NCBI RefSeq assembly: GCF_032883915.1
Contig: NZ_CP120717.1
Location: forward strand, 3,045,697 to 3,109,696
Direction: 5' to 3'
Origin: Endozoicomonas sp. 8E
Lineage (GTDB): Bacteria > Pseudomonadota > Gammaproteobacteria > Pseudomonadales > Endozoicomonadaceae
DNA length: 64,000 nucleotides
In this document: positions 41,873 to 52,700 of the stretch, in pieces
How positions within the stretch are numbered: position 1 is the stretch's first letter
Layout of the letters: each line of letters begins with the position of its first letter
Made by a program: the position numbers and the translations under genes
The notes under the pieces: model-generated
Seen by the model: the letters and a program-made list of their open reading frames with translations, nothing else
What the model was told of the DNA's origin: nothing
The model's database searches: none

Positions 41873-44464
41873 TCAGCTTGCTTTGGCGATAACGTCATCA
41901 GCTGCCTTCTGATAGGACTCTACCTGATCAAAGTTCAGGTAACGGTAGACTTCACTGGACATGGAATCCAGGTTTTGAGCGTATTCCATGTACTCATCAG
42001 CTGTAGGAATCTTGCCCAGAATCGCGCCAACAGAAGCCAGCTCGGCAGAGCACAGATATACATTAGCGCCGTCACCGAGACGGTTCGGGAAGTTACGGGT
42101 AGATGTTGACAGCACGGTAGCGCCGGGTTCTACCCGTGCCTGGTTACCCATACACAGTGAGCAGCCAGGGATTTCGGTACGTACACCGCTGTTCTGATAG
42201 ATGTTGTAGTAGCCTTCTTCTTCCAGCTGGGCCTTGTCCATCTTGGTGGGAGGAGACATCCAGAAGCGGGTTTGCAGAGGGGCCTTGTTCTGCTCCAGCA
42301 GTTTACCCGCTGCACGGAAGTGACCGATGTTGGTCATGCAGGAACCCAGGAAAACTTCGTCAATCTTGTCGCCAGCCACGTCAGACAGTGTACGGGCATC
42401 GTCTGGATCGTTGGGAGCACACAGGATCGGCTCTTTAATTTCAGACAGGTCAATTTCAATCACTTCAGCGTACTCTGCGTCAGCATCAGCGCGCATCATA
42501 ACCGGGTTGGCCAGCCACTCTTCCATCTTGCGGGCACGGCGCTCCAAAGTGCGAGGGTCACCGTAACCTTCGCTGATCATCCAGCGCAGCATGGTCACAT
42601 TCGACTTCAGGTATTCGGCGATGGACTCTTCAGACAGAGTGATAGTACAACCTGCAGCGGAGCGTTCAGCAGAAGCGTCAGACAGTTCGAAGGCTTGTTC
42701 GGCGGTCAGGCTTTCCAGACCTTCGATTTCCAGGATACGGCCAGAGAAGGCATTTTTCTTACCTTTCTTCTCAACGGTCAGCAGACCTTGCTTGATACCG
42801 TACAGTGGAATGGCGTGAACCAGGTCACGCAGAGTGATGCCGGGCTGCATTTCGCCTTTGAAGCGAACCAGAATGGATTCCGGCATATCCAGAGGCATAA
42901 CACCGGTGGCCGCAGCAAAGGCGACCAGACCGGAACCGGCGGGGAAGGAAATACCCAGTGGGAAACGGGTGTGAGAGTCACCCCCTGTACCGACGGTGTC
43001 TGGCAGTAGCATACGGTTCAGCCAGCTGTGGATGATACCGTCACCCGGGCGCAGGGATACACCGCCACGGTTCATAATGAAGTCTGGCAGAGTGTGGTGA
43101 GTTTCAACATCAACCGGTTTTGGATAAGCCGCTGTGTGACAGAAAGACTGCATCACCAGATCGGAAGAGAAGCCCAGGCAAGCCAGATCTTTCAGTTCGT
43201 CACGGGTCATTGGGCCCGTGGTGTCTTGAGAACCGACGGTGGTCATCTTTGGCTCGCAGTAAGTGCCGGGACGAACACCTTCAACACCACAGGCTTTACC
43301 AACCATTTTCTGAGCCAGGGTAAAGCCTTTCTCGGAGGCTTCAGGAGCAACAGGGCGACGGAATATCTCGGAATGTCCCAGACCCAGAGCTTCACGTGCA
43401 CGGTCGGTCAAGCCACGACCAATGATCAGGTTAATACGGCCGCCAGCTTGCACTTCGTCCAGGATGACATCGGATTTGAAGCCGAATTCAGACAGCACTT
43501 CACCGGATTCGGACAGGATTTTGCCGTCGTATGGACGGATCTCGATCACATCACCCATGCCCAGCTTATCAACGGGGGCTTCGAAAACCAATGCGCCAGC
43601 ATCTTCCATAGTGTTGAAGAAGATAGGTGCTACTTTTCCGCCAATACAGATACCGCCAGCACGCTTGTTAGGTACGCCCGGAATATCATCACCGAAGAAC
43701 CAGAGTACAGAGTTGGTAGCGGACTTACGGGAAGAGCCGGTGCCCACTACGTCGCCCACGAAAGCAACGGGCAGGCCTTTGGCCTTGATGTCGTCGATCT
43801 GCTTCAGAGGGCCGGTAACACCGTGCTCTTCAGGCTCCAGACCGTCGCGGGTCATTTTGTACATGGCTCGGGCATGAACTGGAATGTCCGGGCGAGACCA
43901 GGCATCAGGGGCAGGAGAAAGGTCATCGGTGTTGGTTTCGCCAGAGACTTTGAAGACGGCAACTTTGATGCTTTCCTGAACCGCTTGACGCTGGGTGAAC
44001 CACTCGGCATCTGCCCAGGACTTCAGGACAGCTTGAGCATGAGCGTTTCCGGCCTTGCTTTTCTCTTCGATGTCGTGGAAGGCATCGAACACCAGCAGGG
44101 TGCTTTTCAGTTGTTCTGCGGCCAGCTCTGCCAGTTCGGTGCTGTCCAGCAGTTCAACCAGCGTCTCAATGTTGTAGCCACCGTGCATCAGGCCCAGCAG
44201 TTCAACCGCTTTTTTCTTGTCCAACAGTGGGGATTCTGCCTCACCTTTAGCAATGGCAGACAGAAACCCGGCTTTAACATAGGCAGCTTCGTCCACGCCG
44301 GGCGGAATGCGGTTTTCCAGTAGGTCCAGCAGATACTCTTCTTCACCGGCTGGTGGGTTTTTCAGCAAGGCTACCAGTCCGGTGACTTGCTCAGCGCTTA
44401 ATGGCTTTGGTGGGACACCTTCTGCTGCACGCTCTTCGACATGTTTTCTGTAGGCTTCTAGCAC
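41873..44464 (-). CDS. acnB: Aconitate hydratase B
   Basis: 863 residues, GTG start (44464) with GAGGG eight bases upstream, the normal length of AcnB. It begins [20 protein letters not shown] with the N-terminal HEAT-like domain, then the swivel domain ([20 protein letters not shown]) and the iron-sulfur domain with three cluster cysteines: CHTAAYPKP, and C..C in GCSLCMGNQ. It interconverts citrate and isocitrate in the TCA cycle using a 4Fe-4S cluster. All catalytic landmarks are present. Transcribed alone; terminator at 41819-41850. Confidence 0.97.
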   Translation of the reverse strand: MLEAYRKHVEERAAEGVPPKPLSAEQVTGLVALLKNPPAGEEEYLLDLLENRIPPGVDEAAYVKAGFLSAIAKGEAESPLLDKKKAVELLGLMHGGYNIETLVELLDSTELAELAAEQLKSTLLVFDAFHDIEEKSKAGNAHAQAVLKSWADAEWFTQRQAVQESIKVAVFKVSGETNTDDLSPAPDAWSRPDIPVHARAMYKMTRDGLEPEEHGVTGPLKQIDDIKAKGLPVAFVGDVVGTGSSRKSATNSVLWFFGDDIPGVPNKRAGGICIGGKVAPIFFNTMEDAGALVFEAPVDKLGMGDVIEIRPYDGKILSESGEVLSEFGFKSDVILDEVQAGGRINLIIGRGLTDRAREALGLGHSEIFRRPVAPEASEKGFTLAQKMVGKACGVEGVRPGTYCEPKMTTVGSQDTTGPMTRDELKDLACLGFSSDLVMQSFCHTAAYPKPVDVETHHTLPDFIMNRGGVSLRPGDGIIHSWLNRMLLPDTVGTGGDSHTRFPLGISFPAGSGLVAFAAATGVMPLDMPESILVRFKGEMQPGITLRDLVHAIPLYGIKQGLLTVEKKGKKNAFSGRILEIEGLESLTAEQAFELSDASAERSAAGCTITLSEESIAEYLKSNVTMLRWMISEGYGDPRTLERRARKMEEWLANPVMMRADADAEYAEVIEIDLSEIKEPILCAPNDPDDARTLSDVAGDKIDEVFLGSCMTNIGHFRAAGKLLEQNKAPLQTRFWMSPPTKMDKAQLEEEGYYNIYQNSGVRTEIPGCSLCMGNQARVEPGATVLSTSTRNFPNRLGDGANVYLCSAELASVGAILGKIPTADEYMEYAQNLDSMSSEVYRYLNFDQVESYQKAADDVIAKAS

Positions 44465-45082
44465 GGATCAACCCTCATCATCTGTGCGGCCTGCCCGTTC
44501 ACCCTTGCTGTAATGTCTACAGTGATGGGGCGGACAGTTGCTGATGTTCCTGTGAATGTAGGTCCTGCACGGTATGGCTGGGCGGGTAAAGAAGAAAGCT
44601 CTGCCGGATACTTCTGCTCCTCCTCCAGAACAGGAGTTTACTTTAGATCACTTTCATGCCCATGACGATGTGTGCAGGCATCGTAAACCGGTCGGAATTA
44701 TTCTGTATAGATTAGCAGTGAAAAGAACTGCAACCTTTGCTTCTTCAGCCAACCGGCGGCGCGGGCAGTATAGCGGATAGCGTTATTCAAGTTAAGGGAA
44801 GCCCGCAATCTTTGATATAAATTTGGTGAATAATGGTTGAATCGGTCGGAAAAGCCCTTGTTGCACCGGTTTTTTTCGCATATCCCTTAAATCAGTGGTA
44901 GCCAACAGGCAATCCAGAGGATTTTGTTGTGAGGTGACGCGGTTATTTCCGAAGGTGGTTCACGATGATGACCAGAGTATCTTCGATTTTGTCAAACCTG
45001 AGACGATTTTCACGCTGGTTTTCCAGTACTACTTTGTGTGTCTCTTCAGTAACCTTGATGAGGCGATGTACTGCGCTATCCA
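44465..45082. other. 618-bp gap upstream of acnB
   Basis: Contains the acnB promoter. Small frames (for example from 44574) have no ribosome site or recognisable sequence. I see no RNA gene. Confidence 0.4.
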
Positions 45083-45124
45083 GTGATTCAAAATGAGATT
45101 CCAGTCTCTCTACCCTTATTCGTT

Positions 45125-45331
45125 ATGAACCAGCAGCAGCCTGTGAAGCAGGAAGCTCCTACGTTCTTATTAGGGGAGCAGTTACTTACTTTAATTGGCA
45201 TATCTCCAGTTTTCGCTTTACTGGCTGATCAGTTTGAGAGGTGGATGGAATGTCCATTGCTGGTCTTATTGATGCCTGGCTATTTTGTAGTGTTTGCATG
45301 GTTCTTCCCTGATAACAGATTGAATGATTAA
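45125..45331 (+). CDS. Small hydrophobic protein, unknown
   Basis: 68 residues from ATG 45125 (MNQQQPVKQEAPTFLLG); an in-frame start at 45083 is also possible. One or two hydrophobic segments (LLTLIGISPVFALLA and PLLVLLMPGYFVVFAWFF). No family recognised and no clear ribosome site. Probably a real but minor membrane peptide. Confidence 0.35.
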   Translation: MNQQQPVKQEAPTFLLGEQLLTLIGISPVFALLADQFERWMECPLLVLLMPGYFVVFAWFFPDNRLND

Positions 45332-45633
45332 TAAATCTGTATAAAAAGAAGATGTCACTAACATTCGAGTCAGCGAACATAATAAAGAACTAAAGGGAGC
45401 AGCGGCTAAAGGCTGCTAATGAATTTTTCAGGTGCTCACAACTCAATATCAGAACCAGTATCCGCTGTTAGTGCCTGGCAATGTTTGTATTACTTCCTGA
45501 TATTTATCAACCGCATCGGTTATGTCATGCTTCGTCTTTAGGATGATTCCTGGTGTCTTGATGTCTGAATTTGTATTCTTCTGGAAAGGAATGATGATCG
45601 GCCGAGAACCAGCCGATCATTTAAGCTGGTGGC
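45332..45633. other. Gap, no gene seen
   Basis: AT-rich; holds the hairpin after the hemerythrin-like gene. Confidence 0.3.
45594..45620 (-). terminator. Hairpin downstream of the hemerythrin-like gene
   Basis: Nine-bp stem ATGATCGGC / GCCGATCAT, 9-base loop. The following T-run is weak, so a terminator is only likely. Confidence 0.45.
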
Positions 45634-46041
45634 TCAGAGGTCTTTGATTTTGTCGTAAGTCTTGTAGAGAACCGCTTCTTCCTTGGAAATTCGCTTGCTT
45701 AACGCCCTGATAATATTGTTGCAGTCCTGCTGAAAATTTTCAATGGTATTATTACCATTTTCATAAAGGTTGAAAAAAATCATCACTTTGGCAGAAATCT
45801 TATCCATATCAAGCGCATAGTCAGTCAGAGTGGACTTCAGGCTTTCATCGTTCTCAGCGGCTTCTCTCAATACGGGATACAGGAGCTTATCTTCTTTGTT
45901 TAAATGTGCCAGCAGTATTTTTTTGGCGGACAGTATCAAATCCCGACCTTTCTGATTGCCAATGCCAACGTCACGTGCTTGTAAAAGTAAGTCACTGATT
46001 TGCACATGTTCGCTTTTGAATTCCTCAATTAACTGAGACAT
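45634..46041 (-). CDS. Hemerythrin HHE-like protein with reduced metal ligands
   Basis: 135 residues, all helical. The HHE pattern is seen at residues 11-12 (SEHVQISDLL), 46-51 (HLNKEDKLLYPVLRE) and near 115 (RISKEEAVLY). Only H12, H46, E50 and the late Glu pair remain: the third and fourth His expected of a diiron hemerythrin are replaced. It may bind a single metal or have lost metal binding. Relatives serve as oxygen or iron sensors or in stress response. No neighbouring gene suggests a pathway. Confidence 0.7.
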   Translation of the reverse strand: MSQLIEEFKSEHVQISDLLLQARDVGIGNQKGRDLILSAKKILLAHLNKEDKLLYPVLREAAENDESLKSTLTDYALDMDKISAKVMIFFNLYENGNNTIENFQQDCNNIIRALSKRISKEEAVLYKTYDKIKDL

Positions 46042-46432
46042 TTTTGTTCACTCCCTGAACATAACGGTTACTAATAAATAGTTTAGGACGTGATTTTCAT
46101 ATTTGTCTCAAATTATTAATTATTTACCGTTATGAGTGTCTGGCTTAACATCCGGGAGTTTTTCAGGAGGTCGCTTCGAATTATCTTCATGTTTGTCTGG
46201 GCTGGAGGCGAGGTTTGACAGAGACCCGGAAGTTGATTTTAGAAAAATTTAAAGAAGTTATTTATGAGTATTGGTTCAACCAATCATGCTCATTGTTTGG
46301 ATTGCTGCGCCTGAGGCTCAGTTCCTGAAATTAGCGTTATCCGTTCTTGCTCAAACTCTTCGATCTACATGACGATAAGAACTCGTACAGATATAATGTG
46401 GGAATTTTCACTGCAACTCTTGGGATGAGCCA
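46042..46432. other. Gap upstream of the Fic gene
   Basis: No gene. A palindrome TTGGTTCAACCAA at 46275-46287 could be a regulator site. Otherwise AT-rich promoter-like sequence. Confidence 0.35.
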
Positions 46433-47146
46433 ATGAGAACGGCAAAAGATACTGTTTGGGGAATGAACCCTGATCGTGCGATGGCCAGGCAGCTTGCCGT
46501 TCGTGATATTCCTTCTTTGGTCTATGACGCTGTCAATCTTGAAGGTGTTGCGATGACTCTTCCAGAAATTCAAACATTATTAGATGGGATAACTGTTGGA
46601 GGCCATAAAATAAGTGACCAGAATATGGCTCTACATCAGGCAGAGGCCTGGAAATATCTGTTTGCTCTGACTGCTGAAGGAAAGTTCTCTTTTTCCAAAG
46701 AGGTTGCCCTGGCAATTCACAACATTGCGGGTAAAGCAGAAGCTCTGGTGTGGGGGGCTTTTCGAACTGGTAACGTCACGATAAGTGGATCAGCATACGA
46801 ACCTCCCTCACCCAATGAGCTGAATAACGTCTGGGTTGAGATTGAGTCGGAAATCGCTACTTGTAACGATGTTTATAATATGGCATTTACCGCTTTTTTG
46901 AGAATGGCGAGAGCACAGTTCTTCTGGGATGTGAATAAGCGCATGGGACGATTTATGATGAACGGCATTTTGCTTTCTCATGGGTTTCCCATTATCAATG
47001 TTCCAGCAAAACGTCAGAAAGAGTTTAACCAGTTGATGCTTGATTTCTATACAACAGCAGACACAACCCGGATGAATAAATTTCTGAGATCGTGCCTTAA
47101 TGAGAAAATTATTGAAAATTTCAAATCCGATCCATCGAACGGCTGA
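46433..47146 (+). CDS. Fic-fold protein with altered catalytic motif
   Basis: 237 residues. The order LEGVAMTLPEIQTLLDGITV, HKISDQNMALHQAEAW and VYNMAFTAFLRMARAQFFWD is typical of Fic proteins. The catalytic loop HPFxxGNGRxxR reads QFFWDVNKRMGR (162-173): the His is Gln and the Gly before Asn is Val, while Asn, Arg and the last Arg are kept. The His is needed for AMP transfer, so ordinary AMPylation is unlikely. It could be inactive, or use another reaction. A weak GGGATGAG lies before the ATG. Confidence 0.8.
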   Translation: MRTAKDTVWGMNPDRAMARQLAVRDIPSLVYDAVNLEGVAMTLPEIQTLLDGITVGGHKISDQNMALHQAEAWKYLFALTAEGKFSFSKEVALAIHNIAGKAEALVWGAFRTGNVTISGSAYEPPSPNELNNVWVEIESEIATCNDVYNMAFTAFLRMARAQFFWDVNKRMGRFMMNGILLSHGFPIINVPAKRQKEFNQLMLDFYTTADTTRMNKFLRSCLNEKIIENFKSDPSNG

Positions 47147-47258
47147 AAAAAATCATGGGATTGCCTTTGGATGAGGCATTAAATGGTCGGGTAAGAGTCA
47201 TTGTGCCAAAAAGGGAGAAAGCGAAGATGTATCACTTCGCTTTCCAGAGCTACTTTTC

Positions 47259-48638
47259 TTAGCTTTCGCTTTCGATCTCGTAACAGGGGACATAATGACT
47301 GCCCGGCAGCTTCATTCTGAATTGTTCTACAAAAGACTGAAGCAGGCTATCCACCTGTTTCATCAGTTCAGGCTCTCCCTTTAATTGATAGGGGCCTTTT
47401 GCCCTGATCTGGCAAACGCCTTCTTCTTTTATATTGCCTGCCACAATACCTGACATGGCGCGTCGAAGATTGGCCGCCAGAATATGGGCAGGCAGCTGGG
47501 TATTCAATTCAAGATTCGCCATATTTTCATGGGTTGGGTCAAAGGGGGTTTGAAAGTCCTCTTCAATCTGAAGCAACCAGTTGAAGTAGTAGGCGTCGCC
47601 ATGCTTTCTGCGATAACGGGTAACCTGCTCCAGTCCACTTCTCATCACCCGGCTGACTTCCAGCGGATCATCAATAATAATCTGGTAGCGTGACTGGGCT
47701 TCTTCCCCTAGTGTGTTGCCAATAAACTCATCAATTTTTTCAAAATATTCCCTGGCGGCTTCTGGCCCTGTAAAAACCAGTGGGAAAGGGATTTCCCTGT
47801 TGGCAGGGTTGAGTAAAATGCCGAGAATATAGAGAATTTCCTCACAGGTTCCCGGTCCACCCGGAAAAACGGTGATACCATGACCCAGACGAACAAAGGC
47901 CTCCAGACGCTTTTCAATATCCGGCAGGATAATCAACTCGTTGACTATAGGATTGGGGGATTCGGCCGCGATAATGCCAGGCTCTGTTAAACCAATGAAT
48001 CGTCCACGGGATATTCGTTGCTTGGCATGACCGATATAAGCCCCTTTCATGGGGCCCTTCATGGCACCCGGACCACAACCTGTGCAAATGTTCATGCCTC
48101 TCAGGCCCAGCTGGTAACCCACTTTCTTGGTATATTCATATTCATGTCGGGCAATAGAGTGTCCGCCCCAGCAAACCACAATGCTGGGAACCTGCTGGGT
48201 AATAAAAGCGTCAGCGTGTCTGAGAATCTGGAAAACCAGATGCGTGATATCCGAGGAACTGTTTACAGCAAAACGCGGGTCTTCTGTGATACGAGACGAC
48301 ACATAAAGTATATCTCTGAGGACAGAAAACAGGTTTTCCCGGACGCCGCGAATCAGTTTTCCAGCTACAAAGGCGTCGGCGGGAGCATTAATTAATTCCA
48401 GTTTTAGTCCGCGGTGTTCCTGAACAATACGAATATCAAAATCCTGGAATTGCTCCATGATTTCTTCGGTGTCATCACCTTCCTGTTCACAGTTGAGTAT
48501 GGCCAGGGCGCACTGCCGGAACAAACGATGCAACCCTTTCTGACTGGTGTCCTGAAGGCTGCTGACTTCATGGTTTGAGAGAACACGCATGGAGCCTACA
48601 GGGTTAACAATAGTGGAAACAGTATTTCTGGCGGTCAT
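47259..48638 (-). CDS. ppnN: Pyrimidine/purine nucleotide 5'-monophosphate nucleosidase
   Basis: 459 residues, the size of E. coli PpnN (YgdH). It contains the LOG-type Rossmann signature: VVCWGGHSIARHEYEY, GCGPGAMKGPMKGAYIGH and PGGPGTCEEILYILG, the last being the PGGxGT motif. PpnN hydrolyses nucleoside monophosphates to base and ribose 5-phosphate and is controlled by (p)ppGpp in E. coli. The extra N- and C-terminal domains distinguish it from plant LOG. Complete, transcribed alone. Confidence 0.95.
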   Translation of the reverse strand: MTARNTVSTIVNPVGSMRVLSNHEVSSLQDTSQKGLHRLFRQCALAILNCEQEGDDTEEIMEQFQDFDIRIVQEHRGLKLELINAPADAFVAGKLIRGVRENLFSVLRDILYVSSRITEDPRFAVNSSSDITHLVFQILRHADAFITQQVPSIVVCWGGHSIARHEYEYTKKVGYQLGLRGMNICTGCGPGAMKGPMKGAYIGHAKQRISRGRFIGLTEPGIIAAESPNPIVNELIILPDIEKRLEAFVRLGHGITVFPGGPGTCEEILYILGILLNPANREIPFPLVFTGPEAAREYFEKIDEFIGNTLGEEAQSRYQIIIDDPLEVSRVMRSGLEQVTRYRRKHGDAYYFNWLLQIEEDFQTPFDPTHENMANLELNTQLPAHILAANLRRAMSGIVAGNIKEEGVCQIRAKGPYQLKGEPELMKQVDSLLQSFVEQFRMKLPGSHYVPCYEIESES

Positions 48639-48841
48639 GATACCCCCTGGTTTTTTTTATCGTGAAAATCATCCAGCAATTTGAATAGCAAAGTGGTTCT
48701 GACCTCGTGGCCATGTTATGTAATCGGCCACAGTCTGATTATATGTGGTTATAAGACATTTTTTCAGTCTTGACGGATTGTCCATCCTCTGACAAATTGG
48801 GAGTGTTGACACCTTGTTCAGAGCCGAATGGTGACTCACCG

Positions 48842-49027
48842 GCTCACATGTCATTTCGGCCCTTTCAGGCTTTGCCTGAGGTAGTGAAAATGGCTGGACG
48901 AAGAGTAGTGGGCTATCTGAACCATCACCATGTGACCTTTTCAACCCATCGCCATCCTTCCGCTTTTACGGCTCAGGAAATTGCCGAACAGGCACACATC
49001 AGTGACCATAATCTGGTCAAACAGTGA
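48842..49027 (+). pseudogene. Truncated YbaK/aminoacyl-tRNA deacylase-like fragment
   Basis: The end of this frame reads VGYLNHHHVTFSTHRHPSAF then TAQEIAEQAHISDHNLVKQ, resembling the first 45 residues of YbaK/ProX-type aminoacyl-tRNA deacylases (L.....YE...H...YTA.E.A....). The frame stops at 49025 and the catalytic rest is missing. The upstream part is not convincing. Confidence 0.5.
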
Positions 49028-49170
49028 TGATGCATCTGAACTCTTGATGTTAGGTTGGCAAGACTTTCAGGAGTTCGTACATCCGGTTGTGCTCTCGAAG
49101 AGACAGAGAGATGCGATTGCGTGAAAATGTCTCACGGTAAAATAAAACGAATATCCGGAGCCTGGTATTT

Positions 49171-49710
49171 ATGCCATCTAACCCAGAACTGCAGCCTGCA
49201 TCAGAAAAGGTCATTATTGTCGATGAAAGTAACCGCGTGCTTGGCGCTTTACCCAGAAGCCAGATGAGAGAAGAGAAGCTTTGCCACCGGGCTACTTATG
49301 TCTTTGTCTTTAACAGTAAAGGGCAGCTCTATGTTCAGGAAAGGACGCTGAGCAAGGATATTTACCCGGGTTATTTTGAGCCGGCAACGGGAGGCGTAGT
49401 GGCTGAAGGTGAGAGTTATGATGTCGCTGCCGTCAGGGAACTGGCTGAAGAGCTCGGCATAGAAAACACACCTTTAGAGTCTTTGTTTTACTTTTACTTT
49501 CATAATGATGACTGCAGTGTCTGGGGCAGGGTGTACAGCTGCCAATATGAGGGTGAGCTGAGGTTGCAGGAAGAAGAAGTGGCAGGGGTCATCATGGAGT
49601 CGCCCGAAGACATTCTGTCAAACCGCTTCAACCGGAGATACACGCCAGACAGCCTCGTGGCTCTTGAACGCTTGATGAATCTCTATGGTGATAGCGAAAT
49701 ATCTGCTTGA
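49171..49710 (+). CDS. yfcD: Nudix hydrolase of the YfcD type
   Basis: 179 residues. The Nudix box is complete: GGVVAEGESYDVAAVRELAEELGI (G x5 E x7 REU x EE x GU). Flanking blocks KVIIVDESNRVLGALPRSQM and HRATYVFVFNSKGQLYVQ are typical of YfcD and the isopentenyl-diphosphate-isomerase-like Nudix group. Substrate is not known from sequence; metal-dependent hydrolysis of a nucleotide or prenyl diphosphate is likely. It converges with the next gene, 9 bases away. Confidence 0.88.
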   Translation: MPSNPELQPASEKVIIVDESNRVLGALPRSQMREEKLCHRATYVFVFNSKGQLYVQERTLSKDIYPGYFEPATGGVVAEGESYDVAAVRELAEELGIENTPLESLFYFYFHNDDCSVWGRVYSCQYEGELRLQEEEVAGVIMESPEDILSNRFNRRYTPDSLVALERLMNLYGDSEISA

Positions 49711-49719
49711 TCTTTTTGG

Positions 49720-52700
49720 TCAAATCGACATTATCTTAAGTATTGAGGCCCACTGACGCCTGAGCTCTGGATCAAGAAAACCTTTCGAAGATCTGGAAAA
49801 TACAGGTTGGCTAAGCAGCGATGCATAGCTTGAGAAAGAGTTTGAAAGCAAGAAGTTCTCTTCTTCCAGGTGCCTGGTTTCATCGGTTGGAGGGATCTTT
49901 ATTTCCTTATCTTCACCATCGATTGCCACAGGCAAGTCATCAATCGTCGGGTTGTAGGGTGTATCCAAAGCATCGAAAAACTCATCATCATCTTCTTCCA
50001 TACCAGATATTGTCTCAGAGGCAGTGTTGTTTTCTATGGTGGTTTCGGCTATCTGGCCTTGAGACGTCAGCATGGCCAACAGGTTGGGCTCAACAGGTCC
50101 CCTAACTTTTATCAGTAATTCCATAACCCGATCAACCTGCTGATTTGCATCCTGAATCTTCTTCAGCACCAAAGGTTTGCTTAAGTAGGCTGACTCATCA
50201 GTTCGGGCAGTTTTCAGGTGCTCTTCAACTTGATTCAGGATTCTCATGCGATCATTCAGAGTGAGCGCTTCTCCGTTTTGAAGGTTAAACAGCTTATTGA
50301 CTGCTTTCACGAAAGAAGCCTTTTTTTCCTCTGTCATCAATAGATCTTCTGTGAAAATCCCTGCAAGTTCCGGATGGGGTTCTTCTGTAACAAGATCGGC
50401 CAGGATTGAAATAGCTGTCTCTCTCATGACTTCCGGGGTTGCAGGAGTTTCTATCAATTGCCTGAGGCGACGAACCTCCTTTTCTAACGTTACACCTTCA
50501 GGTAGCTCATCCCTTGCCGCCAATTCCAGTTTCACCTTCAGAGCTGAAGGGTTACCCTGCCTGATGCCAAGGTCAAGCATTCTTGCAGCCTGTCTGCGAT
50601 CTCCTGACTCAATCAAAAGTTCAGCGGCTTCTTTAAAGCGACCATGCTTGATCAGCAGGATTTTAAGATAATTCAGAGTGCTATGAGCTTGAATGTTGTC
50701 ATTTGCCCAGAGATTTTGAAGAAGAGTCTGTATCGGAAAGTGTGCCAGTGAGCGGGCAACGATGTCTGGATGACTTTGGTCAAGCAGGTTTAATAATGAG
50801 ATGAGATGATGAGGGTCTGTAAAGTAGGGGTGGTGACTGATCAAGTCTTGAATAAAAGTATTCAGCTGCTTTGTTTTATAGAGATTATTCTTGTTCCAGT
50901 CGACAAGCAGCTTGATCACTTCTTCTGCTTTTTCCGGATTGGATTTACAGGCAAACTCGGCCAAACGGAAGGCAATGGCTTTTTCCTCGGGCGTGTTTTT
51001 AGGGAGGTTTTTTGCCAGATGGATCATCCATTCAGTGTCAGTCACCAGTTTACTGGCATTTTCGATGTCTTTTCTTTTCAACAGCTGTTTGTATAGCTCA
51101 AAGGCTTTCTGTCGTTCAACGACAATCAGCCTGTGAGCGACACTCTCAAGCCATAGCCATTGCTCATCATCCGCTTCAGCAGCTTCTCTGGCGTAGAAAG
51201 CTTCAGGGATAGCCTGCAGGGCCATCATGCAGTCACTTTCATGCTGAAATCTTTCCTGATCCCGGACAAAGCGGAGCAGGGTCCGGCAGGCGGCCTCATC
51301 ACCTTTTGCCGCTTCTATGCAACGTTTTTCCATTAATCTTGGCACCATCCTTACCGGCTGGGCTAAAGCCTGGTCTTCTGAGATGATGTCACTGAGCAAT
51401 TTACTGAAGGCATCGGGTACAATGAGTACACCCTCTTCTTTTTTGAGTGCTTCTATATGTTGATGATGAAGAGTAGGCGACACTTCATGTGAGGTATTGC
51501 CTGGTTGAGATTGACCTCGTACTGAAGCACCTTGAGCGTGCATCTGATTCAGTCGCTCATAGGTGACCTGATCGTGATCTTCTATTCTGGTTGCCGGTGT
51601 TCCGGGGAGCAGACCAGGTAGATCGATTTTGCACGCGATAAATTCAAACGGCCAGCCTATTTGCAGTCCTGTTCCACCTTCGTACGGAACCAGTCGTGTT
51701 TCTTTAGCTGTTAGCGCTTTTTTTACCAACCATCCAGTCAGGCTTCCACCTGAAACCCTGATACCGTGTTTCAAATCTTTCATCCTGACTTCACCGTGCT
51801 GCATAAAAGCGAAGATATCGAGATGAACAGGTTTTGAGAAGAGAGGAGCTAATAACCAACCAATGTAGGGAATGTTTCGAATGGTTTTGGGGTGAATGAT
51901 CAGTGAGCTGGTGAAGGTTCCATTATGAGTGTCATCGAAGTGCTGAATGTTTACTTTCTTAAACTCCAGCAGGGCAGGGCGGGCTGATTCGTTGACAAAC
52001 TTTAACGTGTCGAACACGAGTATGGATGTTTGTTTTGCTGAAGCTTTGAGCAGGTCAAGGGGCTTGCAAAAGCGGACGCCTTTCATGATCAGCTTTCCCT
52101 TCTCATAACCTACTACGCAGTCTGATTCTTTTGAAGGGTCAGGTATTGTTGTCAGCTCTTCATAAGAGTCCAGATTTTCATATCGGACTTCAACTCTTTC
52201 AGCGGAAAGTTGCACCGCTGTTTGATCCTCGGAGGAGGAAATGAATGAGTTTTTCAATATCTGGGAGATGCTGATATCGGTGCCGACTGAGATAGTCGTG
52301 TTCTCGAGTCTGATTTGCAACGTCAGTGGGGGGTTATCTTTAACCGGAATTTCGACCGTACAGGAAAGGTCCCCCAATTCAAAATGGTTTTTTGTGGCTT
52401 GTCCATTGATTAAATAGCTCTCTGATGCCTGGACGACTCTTTTCGAGTCGAAGTTCAGCGCTGTAATTCTAACGGGCAGGTCATCGCCATTCTTTATGAG
52501 TATCTCATTAAAGTTGAATGGAGTTTGCTCTCCGTCCACAACCACCGCCGTATAACTGCACAGCAAGTCGTATAACAAAGAGCGCCACTGGCGTCTTTCA
52601 TCCTCACGGCTGATCTCAATACCAGCCTGATGATTGACGAAATTATCAAGCTTTGATGCGACTTTCTCGTAACCTGCACCAGGAAGGTTCGCCAGTGCTC

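Noticed and set aside
42272..43009. Second long antisense frame over acnB
   Set aside because: Same reason; no ribosome site or domain.
43028..44323. Long open frame (431 codons) on the plus strand
   Set aside because: It lies fully antisense to acnB, whose protein is unmistakable. Its composition is that of a mirror frame.
44574..44780. 68-codon open frame upstream of acnB
   Set aside because: No ribosome site, low-complexity basic composition and no known family.
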